A stretch of DNA of 6,716 nt from a bacterium (lineage in GTDB: Bacteria > Oederibacteriota > JAJYGY01): assembly GCA_021790555.1 (NCBI GenBank), contig JAJYGY010000105.1:1-6716 (forward strand), given 5' to 3'. Of the stretch, positions 1 through 6,214 are shown in pieces. Below the pieces are notes generated by a model, which saw only the letters and a list, made by a program, of their open reading frames with translations, did not search any database and was not told the origin of the DNA. Within the stretch, counting starts at the first letter, position 1. Every line of letters starts with the position of its first letter. Both the position numbers and the translations under genes were made by a program.

Positions 1-342
1 GTCCCCTCCCATCTTGCGCACCTGCTGGTAGTACTTGAACATGCCCTTGTCCTCGTTGGCCGTCAGGAAATAGACCTTCTGGTCCTTGGTCAGCAGTCCC
101 ACCGGCGCGCCCATGTTCAGGCAGTGGACGGCGCAGCTCTGGTGGTCCTTGCCGTGGGCCCCCTCGTTCATGAAGCAGTCCATGTCCAGCACCTCGCCCT
201 CCAGGGTCACCTTCTGGCCCCCCTTGGACGCCATGTCCATCCCCTTCATGTCCATGCCTTTCATGTCCGAATCCGCGCGCGACAGCGACACGCAACCCAC
301 CATTCCCAGCGCCAACAGGCCGGCCAGCATCTGCTTTTTCAT
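1..342 (-). CDS. Small exported Met/Cys/His-rich protein, probably metal-binding (C-terminus cut off by window edge)
   Basis: The gene starts at ATG 342-340 with a good ribosome binding site (AAAGGAG at 354-348, 5-base spacer), and its frame runs open to base 1, giving 114 residues without a stop. The N-terminus (MKKQMLAGLLALGMVGC) is a signal peptide. C17 gives a poor lipobox (MVGC), and an SRA|D signal peptidase I site near residue 23 is the alternative. A short Met repeat follows (MKGMD twice, residues 27-36), then a compact domain with D53, C56, H63, H67, C70, H73 and C74, and a G-x-P-V-G-L-L segment. I recall similar unnamed exported proteins near copper-resistance genes, but cannot name the family. 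Its position 100 bases after cusA on the same strand suggests periplasmic Cu(I)/Ag(I) binding or delivery; this is inference. An in-frame ATG at 381-379 would add 13 residues before the signal peptide and is unlikely. Confidence 0.8.
   Translation of the reverse strand, partial: MKKQMLAGLLALGMVGCVSLSRADSDMKGMDMKGMDMASKGGQKVTLEGEVLDMDCFMNEGAHGKDHQSCAVHCLNMGAPVGLLTKDQKVYFLTANEDKGMFKYYQQVRKMGGD
232..268. repeat. 15-bp tandem repeat, about 2.5 copies, encoding a Met-Lys-Gly-Met-Asp repeat
   Basis: Units of 15 bases begin at 232 and 247 (CATGTCCATCCCCTT and CATGTCCATGCCTTT), followed by a partial unit at 262-268. On the coding minus strand each unit encodes five residues, MKGMD. The array gives five methionines in an M-x2-M-x-M pattern just after the signal peptide of the small exported protein. 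Such patterns suit Cu(I)/Ag(I) binding. A repeat of 15 bases can gain or lose units without shifting the frame. Confidence 0.85.
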
Positions 343-379
343 GCCCTCTCCTTTGAATGGAAAATGAACGGGATCCTCC

Positions 380-399
380 ATCCGGCCGCGCGGCCGGAT
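380..399. repeat. Perfect 20-bp GC-rich palindrome in the spacer after cusA
   Basis: The arm ATCCGGCCGC at 380-389 is followed at once by its exact reverse complement at 390-399. It lies 44 bases past the cusA stop and 38 bases before the start of the small downstream gene. In RNA it would form a strong hairpin with a minimal loop. No U-tract follows on either strand, so it is not a canonical intrinsic terminator. It could be an mRNA-stability hairpin that separates the pump message from the downstream gene, or a protein-binding dyad; the sequence does not decide. Confidence 0.6.
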
Positions 400-442
400 T
401 CTCCCTGGCCCGAAACCCACCTCCTTTCCGGGCCCCCTGGAA

Positions 443-3400
443 CTACGGAATCCCGGGGGCCGGGGATTTTGGAAGCGGGTGCCCCGGCGAAGGCCGCTTC
501 CAAAGGTAATACACCGCCGGGTAGACGATCAATTCCAAAGCGAAGGAGGAGAACAGCCCTCCCAGCATGGGCGCGGCGATGCGCCGCATCACCTCGGCCC
601 CGGTCCCGTTGGAGAACAGCACGGGCAGCAGGCCGATGAAGGCGCAGGCCACGGTCATCACCTTGGGCCTCACCCGCTTCACCGCCCCCTGCATGATGGC
701 CTCCTTGAGGTTCTCCGGGGTCTTCATCCGCTTCGCCTTGACGGCCGCGTCGTAGGCCAGGTCCAGGTAGAGCAGCATGAAGACCCCGGTTTCCGCGTCC
801 AGGCCGGCCAGGGCGATCATGCCCACGGCCACGGCCACGGAGAGGTTGTAATGCAGGGCCCACAGCAGCCAGATGGCTCCGATCAGGGAGAAAGGCACCG
901 CCATCAGCACCACCAGGGTCTTGGCCACGGAATTCGTGTTGAGGTAGAGAAGCACGAAAATCAGGGCCAGCGTCAGGGGCAGGATCATTTCCAGGCGCCG
1001 GTTGGCCTCCTTCATGTTCTCGTATTGGCCGCTCCATTCCAGCGTGTACCCGGTCGGCAGCTTCAACTTCGCGGCCACCAGCTTCTGGGCCTCCTTGACG
1101 TAGCCCCCGAGGTCCCTGCCCTCGAAGTCGATGGTGACGTAATTGGCCGGCTGGCCGTTGTCGTTGCGGATCATGGGAGGCCCCTGCGCGAAATGAACGT
1201 CCGCGAGTTCGCCCAGAGCCACCAGGGATCCCTCCGGCGTGGCCACCAGGACATGCCGTATCTGCGAAACGTTCTGGCGAAGCTCCCGGGGATAGCGCAC
1301 GTTGACCGGAAAACGCTCGATCCCCCGGATCACGTTGGTGACGTTCTCTCCGCCCACGGCCAGGTCCAGGGTCTTCTGGGCCTGGGCCATGCTGATCCCG
1401 AAGTGGGCCAGCCTGGCACGGTCCCAGGCCACGTCCAGGTAGTGGCCTCCTCCCGTGCGCTCGGCCACCACGCTGAGCGTGCCCGGAATCCGGCTGAGCA
1501 GGCTCTCCAGCCGCTCGCCGATCTTCTGGAGCACGTTCAGGTCCGGCCCCAGGATCTTGATGCCCACGGGCGTCCGGATGCCGGTGGAGAGCATGTCGAT
1601 GCGGTTCTTGATGGGCATGACCCACACGTTGGGCATGCCGGCGAACTTGAGCTTGGCGTCCATCTTGTCGATGAGTTCCTGGGTGCTCATGCGGTCGGGC
1701 CAGGCCCACCGGAAGGCCGGCTTCAACCAGCCCGGCATCCAGCCGGAATACCAGCGTTTCTTCCCCGGCCATTCCTCCCTGGGCTTCAGGGTGATGGTGG
1801 TTTCAAACATGGCCAGCGGCGCCACGTCCGTGGGCGTGTCCGCCCGGCCGGCCTTGCCGAAGACCGTGTCGACCTCCGGAAATTGCTTGATGAGCTTGTC
1901 CTGGGTCCGAAGCAAGGCCTTGGCCTGGCCGATGGACATGCCGGGAAGCCCCGTGGGCATGTACAACAGGGTGCCTTCATCCAGCTCCGGCACGAACTCC
2001 GATCCCAGCCGGAAATAGACCGGCACGGTGGCCGCCAGGGCCAGCAGGGCCGCCAGGATGGTCTTGCGGGGATTCCGCAGCACCCAGTCCGCCACCGGGT
2101 GGTACAGGCCCTGAAGCGCGCGGCTGACCGGATGTTCCTCCTCCCGGTGGATGCGGCCCACCAGCACCCTGTTGGCCAGGCGGCAAAGCCAGGCCGGCCG
2201 GAAGCGGTATTCCTTCAGGCGGATGACGGTCAGCAGGAGCGCGGGCACCAGGGTGACGGCCGCCAGCGCCGCGAGCACCATGGAAAGGTTGTTGGTGTAG
2301 GCCATGGGCTTGAACATGCGGCCTTCCTGCCCCTGCAGGCTGAAGACCGGCAAAAAGGCCATGGCAATGACGAGAAGCGAGAAGAAGGCCGGACGCGCCA
2401 CCTCCTGCACGGCCTGGATCAGGGCCGGCTTGAAGTCGCCCTTGGCCCGGCCCGAGGCCCATGGTTCCAGGTGCTTGTGGCTGTTCTCCACCATCACCAC
2501 CGAGGCGTCGACCATGGCGCCGATGGCCACGGCGATGCCGGCCATGGACATGATGTTGGCCGATACGCCCAGGTAATACATGGGGATGAAGGCCAGAAGC
2601 ACGCACACCGGCAGGCTCAGGATCGGACCCAGGGAGCTGGGGAAATGCCACAGGAACAGGATGATCACCAGGCTGACGACGATCAGCTGAAGCTTAAGCT
2701 CGTGCCTCACCGTGTCCATGGCCCTTTCGATCAGTTTGGACCGGTCGTAGACCGGCACGATTTCCACCCCGGGCGGCAGGCTCTTGCGGATCTGGTCCAA
2801 CTTGGCCTTCACTCCGGCGATCACCGTGGGCACGTCGGCGCCCTGGCGCATCACCACCACCCCTCCCACGGCCTCTCCCATGCCGTTCAAGTCCGCCGCT
2901 CCACGGCGCATGTCCGGCCCCCAGGAGACTTCCGCCACGTCCTTCACCCGCAAGGCCGTGCCGGTGGTGGGGTCCCACTTCACCACCGCTTCGCCGTACT
3001 GCCGGGGCGTGGTGGCATAGCCCCGGCCCCGCACCATGAATTCCGTGCCTGAGAACTCCACCACCCGCGCCCCGGTCTCCACATTGGCGTCCTGGACGGC
3101 TTTGGCCACCTGCAAAATGGACACCCCATCGGCTTGAAGCTTGGCCGGGTCCACCACCACCTGCACCTGGCGCGTGAAACCTCCCACCGTGGCCACTTCG
3201 GCCACTCCGGGCACGGCTTCCAGGTCATAACGCAGGTGCCAGTCCTGCAGCGCGCGCAGCTGGCCCAGGTCCAGAGTGTGGTTCCCGTTCCTGTCCATCA
3301 GGGCATACTCGTAGACCCATCCCACGCTGGTGGCATCCGGACCGATCTCGGTTTGCACTCCCGGCGGCAATTCGGAAAGGACCTTGGAAAGGTATTCCAG

Positions 3401-3727
3401 AACCCGGCTGCGGGCCCAGTACAGGTCCGTTCCGTCCTGGAAAATGACATAGACGTAGGAAAAGCCATAGTCCGAGAAACCCCGGATGGCCTTCACCTTC
3501 GGAGCGCCCAACAAAGCCCGGATGATGGGATAGGTGACCTGGTCCTCCATCAGGTCCGGGGCCTGGTTCCATTTGGAGTAGATGATGACCTGGGTGTCGG
3601 AAAGGTCCGGGATGGCGTCCAGGTGCGTGCGGCCCAGGCACCACCAGGCCCAGGCGGCCAGGATGGCCACCGCGCCGAACGTCATCCCGCGGTGCTCCCC
3701 GCACCAGGCGATGATTTTGTCGATCAT
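443..3727 (-). CDS. cusA: CusA-like heavy-metal efflux RND pump, Cu(I)/Ag(I) type
   Basis: This inner membrane, proton-driven pump has 1094 residues, against about 1047 in E. coli CusA. It shows the RND layout: a first membrane helix (about 16-32), a large periplasmic loop, helices 2-6 (about 347-502), helix 7 (about 554-571), a second periplasmic loop, and helices 8-12 (about 912-1073). Helix 4 carries GAMVD with D407; E979 in LDAE and K1022 in RPK match the proton-relay residues D405, E939 and K984 of CusA. M590 (LLYMP), M640 (APLAM) and M712 (RIDML) match the metal triad M573, M623 and M672, which favours Cu(I)/Ag(I) over the divalent metals of CzcA-type pumps. A 23-residue Trp-rich insertion lies at about 655-677, and the C-terminal tail is Pro-rich. 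ATG 3727 has a GAGGTGA Shine-Dalgarno (3738-3732). It follows the adaptor gene by 77 bases. Confidence 0.96.
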   Translation of the reverse strand: MIDKIIAWCGEHRGMTFGAVAILAAWAWWCLGRTHLDAIPDLSDTQVIIYSKWNQAPDLMEDQVTYPIIRALLGAPKVKAIRGFSDYGFSYVYVIFQDGTDLYWARSRVLEYLSKVLSELPPGVQTEIGPDATSVGWVYEYALMDRNGNHTLDLGQLRALQDWHLRYDLEAVPGVAEVATVGGFTRQVQVVVDPAKLQADGVSILQVAKAVQDANVETGARVVEFSGTEFMVRGRGYATTPRQYGEAVVKWDPTTGTALRVKDVAEVSWGPDMRRGAADLNGMGEAVGGVVVMRQGADVPTVIAGVKAKLDQIRKSLPPGVEIVPVYDRSKLIERAMDTVRHELKLQLIVVSLVIILFLWHFPSSLGPILSLPVCVLLAFIPMYYLGVSANIMSMAGIAVAIGAMVDASVVMVENSHKHLEPWASGRAKGDFKPALIQAVQEVARPAFFSLLVIAMAFLPVFSLQGQEGRMFKPMAYTNNLSMVLAALAAVTLVPALLLTVIRLKEYRFRPAWLCRLANRVLVGRIHREEEHPVSRALQGLYHPVADWVLRNPRKTILAALLALAATVPVYFRLGSEFVPELDEGTLLYMPTGLPGMSIGQAKALLRTQDKLIKQFPEVDTVFGKAGRADTPTDVAPLAMFETTITLKPREEWPGKKRWYSGWMPGWLKPAFRWAWPDRMSTQELIDKMDAKLKFAGMPNVWVMPIKNRIDMLSTGIRTPVGIKILGPDLNVLQKIGERLESLLSRIPGTLSVVAERTGGGHYLDVAWDRARLAHFGISMAQAQKTLDLAVGGENVTNVIRGIERFPVNVRYPRELRQNVSQIRHVLVATPEGSLVALGELADVHFAQGPPMIRNDNGQPANYVTIDFEGRDLGGYVKEAQKLVAAKLKLPTGYTLEWSGQYENMKEANRRLEMILPLTLALIFVLLYLNTNSVAKTLVVLMAVPFSLIGAIWLLWALHYNLSVAVAVGMIALAGLDAETGVFMLLYLDLAYDAAVKAKRMKTPENLKEAIMQGAVKRVRPKVMTVACAFIGLLPVLFSNGTGAEVMRRIAAPMLGGLFSSFALELIVYPAVYYLWKRPSPGHPLPKSPAPGIP

Positions 3728-3751
3728 GATGTCACCTCAAGGGGTTTCCGG

Positions 3752-3795
3752 CCCGGACAAACGGGGTGCGCGCAACCCGGTCAAGGCCGTCCGGG
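3752..3795. repeat. Nested inverted repeat in the cusB-cusA spacer
   Basis: CCCGGAC at 3752-3758 pairs with GTCCGGG at 3789-3795. Within the 30-base loop, GGGT at 3764-3767 can pair with ACCC at 3775-3778. The structure fills most of the 77-base gap and ends about 14 bases upstream of the cusA Shine-Dalgarno. There is no U-tract, so it is unlikely to be a terminator. It may be an intercistronic mRNA hairpin that affects cusA translation or message decay, or simply chance in GC-rich DNA. Confidence 0.35.
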
Positions 3796-3804
3796 ATCCG
3801 GGCG

Positions 3805-4845
3805 TCAGAACCTTTGGAGCGCTTCCTGGAACTGGGATTCCGAATCGATCAGGAAGTTGGCCGACGTCACCACGTCCTCGCCGGCCTTCACCCCGCTCAA
3901 TATTTCCACGTCGTTGTCCCCGGAAACGCCGGTCCGCACCTGCCGCGGCTGAAAATAGCCCTTCCCTTGGACCACGAAGACCACCTGACGCTCCCCGGTG
4001 TCCAACACCGCGTCCTGGGGCACCACCAGGCGGCGTCCCAGGGGCACTTGCGCGTCCGCCTCGCAGAACACCCCTGGCTCCATCCATGCCGGGCGGGTTT
4101 TCGGCGCCAGAACCACCCCAAAGGCGCGGGTGATGCCGTCCAGGCTGTGCCCGACGCTCGTCACCCTGGCCTCCACCGGGGCGCCCCAGGGCCCCTTCAC
4201 CTCGGCCTGGAAGCCGGGCTTCAGGGTGCCGGCGTCGATTTCCAGCAATTCGCCGAGAATCCGCCCCCCCCGGCCGACCCGGGCGCCCATCCGCACGGTC
4301 TTCTCCAGTTCCTTCACCCCCGCCCTGCCCCAGCGCACGCCGATCAGCTGCTGCTGGCGTTCATCCAGCGAAAACCCCGCCAGGCCGGACACCGCCGGCC
4401 CCGCCGATTCCCCCTGGCCCGCACCGCTGGCATAGATCGGGATGTACGGCATGCCCATGGAATCCTTCTTGAAGGTCTTCGACACGATCCTCGGGTCCAT
4501 GGGGTCGCGGTAGCCCACCACCACCTTCCCGGCGGGCCCGGCGGGGGCCTTCGCGGCGCCGGCCCGTGCCGGGGAACCCTGTCCGGCCGGGACCAGGATC
4601 TTCCTGAGGGTCATCCCGCAGAGGGGGCATTTGCCCGGCTTGTCCATGACCACCTGGGGGTGCATGGGGCACTGGTACTTCACCACTTCACCCGCCGCCG
4701 CCTCGGCCGCCCGGGCGCGGTGGATGCCCGCCAGGCCGAATCCGGCGGCGGCCATCAGGGCCAGGGCCAGGGTGACGGCGGAAAAACGAAAATTCCTCTT
4801 TTTGCGTGTCATGACTTTTCTCCAAGAAAAGCGCGCGTCCGTCAT
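3805..4845 (-). CDS. cusB: CusB-like periplasmic adaptor (membrane fusion protein) with heavy-metal-binding module; lacks lipoyl/hairpin region
   Basis: This adaptor would link the CusA pump to the outer membrane channel and hand metal to the pump. The frame gives 346 residues. A membrane-anchor or signal segment (about 22-47) precedes a heavy-metal-binding module with C59, M61, H62, C73, C76 and M78. A second, CusB-type Met motif follows (DPM116 and SM130GM132), which resembles the Cu(I)-binding methionines of E. coli CusB. The C-terminal half matches the beta-barrel and membrane-proximal parts, including VVPQDAVLDTG (about 274-284) and FLIDSE (331-336). Between KTVRMGARVG (182-191) and ILGELLE (196-202) the usual lipoyl and alpha-hairpin block of roughly 125 residues is absent. 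Two starts are plausible. ATG 4845 overlaps the cusC stop (ATGA) and has GGGAGGG at 4859-4853. ATG 4812 (residue 12) has GGAG at 4823-4820 and gives a more typical signal peptide beginning MTRKKR. Confidence 0.9.
   Translation of the reverse strand: MTDARFSWRKVMTRKKRNFRFSAVTLALALMAAAGFGLAGIHRARAAEAAAGEVVKYQCPMHPQVVMDKPGKCPLCGMTLRKILVPAGQGSPARAGAAKAPAGPAGKVVVGYRDPMDPRIVSKTFKKDSMGMPYIPIYASGAGQGESAGPAVSGLAGFSLDERQQQLIGVRWGRAGVKELEKTVRMGARVGRGGRILGELLEIDAGTLKPGFQAEVKGPWGAPVEARVTSVGHSLDGITRAFGVVLAPKTRPAWMEPGVFCEADAQVPLGRRLVVPQDAVLDTGERQVVFVVQGKGYFQPRQVRTGVSGDNDVEILSGVKAGEDVVTSANFLIDSESQFQEALQRF
4264..4271. repeat. Run of eight C (eight G on the coding strand) inside cusB
   Basis: The homopolymer encodes R192-G193-G194-R195 of the adaptor and sits at the point where the lipoyl/hairpin block seems to be missing. 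Homology to adaptors continues in the same frame on both sides, so the run does not mark a frameshift in this sequence. A tract of this length is prone to slippage, both in cells and in sequencing. Confidence 0.7.
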
Positions 4846-6113
4846 TGGTCATCCCTCCCGGCGTTCCCCATCAGCCTCTCCAGCACGGCCCTGGACCTTC
4901 CCAGCTGGGCCGTCAGCCCGACGGCCTGCAGCCTGGCCGCCAGGTCCGCCAGCACGGCGTTGAGCGCGTCGCTCACCCCCACCCCGCCCAGGCGGTAGCC
5001 TTCCACGCCCAGGGACCGGGCCCGGGCGGCCTCGGGGATGATCTCGCGTCGGACCCTTTCCAGCTGGGCCAGTTCGGACTGGAAGGCCGACTCCTCGTCC
5101 AGCACCATGCGGCGGGTCTGGTCGCGCGCGCTTTCAAGGTCGCGCTGGGAGGCCTGTTCCCGCCTGTCCGCCGCCGCCTCCTCGCTTCCCTGCCGCCAGA
5201 ACCAGACGAAGGGCAGGTTCACCTTGGCCATGGCCATGCCCACGGGCATGCCGGCCATGTCCACGGCGCTGTACTGCAGCATCAGGTCGGGCCACCAGCC
5301 GGCCCGGGCCAGGCTCCTTTCGGAGCGCAGGCGCGCCAGCCCGCTTTGGGCCACCCGAACCTCGGCCCGGCCGGCCAGGGCCCTTTCCAGGGCCTGCCGG
5401 TCCGTGGCCGGCGCCCGCGGCGGGGGCGGGTCCAGGGGCGGGTCGGGAAGGGCCTGGCCCGGGTCCCTGGCCATGAGCTGGTCCAGTTCCCGCAGGGCCA
5501 GCAGGCGCTCGTGCCGGAGGCCTTCCATGCGGTTCTCCAGTTCGGCGCCCTGCATGCGTGCCATGGGGTCCATCAGCTGGCCCATGCGGTCCACCCGGCC
5601 GAAGCGGTTGCGCGCGTCCGAGATGGACACCAGCCTTCCCAGCACCTCCAGGGTGCGCGACACCGCCCGCAGCGAGGCGCAGGCGCCGTACAGGTCCCAG
5701 TAGGCCTGGCCGGCCTCCAGAAGGCGCTGCTGCAGCACCTGCCCCGCCCTGGCCCGGGCTTCGCGGGCGCCCTGGGAGGCGGCCTGGTGGGCGAGCCAGG
5801 TCTTGGCCGGAAACGGGATGGTTTGAGAGAAGTCCAGCTGCTTCTGGACGGCCTGGCCAAGGTCCAGGCCGGGCCGGGGGACCTGCCAGTATTCCACCCC
5901 CAGCTGGGGGTCGGGCCAGGAAAGGCTGGCCTTGGCCTCGTCGCCGGCGGCCCGGACCAGTGCCCGGGCCGCCTTCACGTCCGGATTGTTCCGGGCCACC
6001 TGGGCCCGCACCCAGTCCAGCTCCAGAACGGCGCCGGGACCCCCCCGGGCAAAGGCGGGACCTGAAAACAGGAAGGGGACGAGGAAGAGAAAGGGGATGT
6101 GGGGATGCTTCAT
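4842..6113 (-). CDS. cusC: TolC/CusC-family outer membrane efflux channel
   Basis: The 423-residue protein fits the outer membrane factor family (OEP, Pfam PF02321), which forms the trimeric exit duct of RND exporters. A signal peptide (about 1-22, GPAFA|R) has no lipobox, so unlike E. coli CusC it seems not to be lipidated. The two OEP repeats span about 31-220 and 240-415, joined by a Pro-rich linker (223-235). The first repeat has the typical SWPDPQLGVEY strand (65-75) and FSQTIPFPAK turn (95-104), and the second has GWWPDLMLQYS (272-282) and KVNLPFVWFWR (297-307). Methionine clusters occur at 177/181/184/187 and 286/289/293/295. It is slightly shorter than the roughly 460 residues of E. 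coli CusC. The start ATG 6113-6111 is preceded by GGAG at 6123-6120. Its stop overlaps the adaptor start by four bases, so the two are probably translationally coupled. Substrate is inferred from the neighbouring pump. Confidence 0.93.
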   Translation of the reverse strand: MKHPHIPFLFLVPFLFSGPAFARGGPGAVLELDWVRAQVARNNPDVKAARALVRAAGDEAKASLSWPDPQLGVEYWQVPRPGLDLGQAVQKQLDFSQTIPFPAKTWLAHQAASQGAREARARAGQVLQQRLLEAGQAYWDLYGACASLRAVSRTLEVLGRLVSISDARNRFGRVDRMGQLMDPMARMQGAELENRMEGLRHERLLALRELDQLMARDPGQALPDPPLDPPPPRAPATDRQALERALAGRAEVRVAQSGLARLRSERSLARAGWWPDLMLQYSAVDMAGMPVGMAMAKVNLPFVWFWRQGSEEAAADRREQASQRDLESARDQTRRMVLDEESAFQSELAQLERVRREIIPEAARARSLGVEGYRLGGVGVSDALNAVLADLAARLQAVGLTAQLGRSRAVLERLMGNAGRDDQ

Positions 6114-6131
6114 GGCACGCTCCAGTCTGGC

Positions 6132-6208
6132 AAAAGAAAAATCCCAGCTTCCCCGTCAAAGAGGGGAAATGTCCTGGATCGCTCGCGCGAGACGGGACCG
6201 CTGGGATT
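6132..6208 (-). promoter_or_regulatory. Structured leader or attenuator-like element ahead of cusC: 9-bp outer stem, nested hairpins, U-rich tail
   Basis: Read on the minus strand, AATCCCAGC (6208-6200) is exactly complementary to GCTGGGATT (6148-6140), which is followed by TTTCTTTT (6139-6132). Inside the 51-base loop, TTCCCC/GGGGAA with an 8-base loop (6168-6149) abuts the outer stem directly. A second self-complementary block, CTCGCGCGAG (6191-6182), is flanked by GTCC (6198-6195) and GGAC (6174-6171). The fold would be a three-way junction that ends in a U-tract. It begins 6 bases after the small upstream gene's stop and ends 8 bases before the cusC Shine-Dalgarno. It could act as a weak terminator, an attenuator or an mRNA-processing element. 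No known riboswitch class is recognised. The long interior makes a simple intrinsic terminator less typical. Confidence 0.45.
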
Positions 6209-6214
6209 CGGTTC

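Noticed and set aside
339..1772. Minus-strand open frame of 477 codons overlapping the 3' part of cusA
   Set aside because: It is a +1/+2 shadow frame of cusA with Gly/Arg/Pro-rich composition. The cusA frame holds all conserved motifs.
479..3052. Long plus-strand open frame of 857 codons opposite cusA
   Set aside because: The translation is His/Gln/Gly/Arg-rich low-complexity sequence with no domain. It is the antisense shadow of a clearly conserved pump gene in GC-rich DNA.
443..3727. CzcA/CnrA-type divalent-cation pump
   Set aside because: All three Cu(I)/Ag(I) triad methionines are present at the expected places, which fits the CusA/SilA group instead.
4264..4271. Frameshift in the adaptor gene at the G8 run
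   Set aside because: Adaptor-like sequence continues in the same frame on both sides (TVRMGARV before, ILGELLE and later FLIDSE after). The change is a missing block, not a shift.
3766..4998. Plus-strand open frame of 410 codons opposite cusB
   Set aside because: It has His/Pro/Gly-rich composition and no recognisable family, and it lies antisense to a conserved adaptor.
4845..6065. Plus-strand open frame of 406 codons opposite cusC
   Set aside because: It is an antisense shadow rich in Gly, His and Gln. The minus-strand frame carries a signal peptide and OEP motifs.
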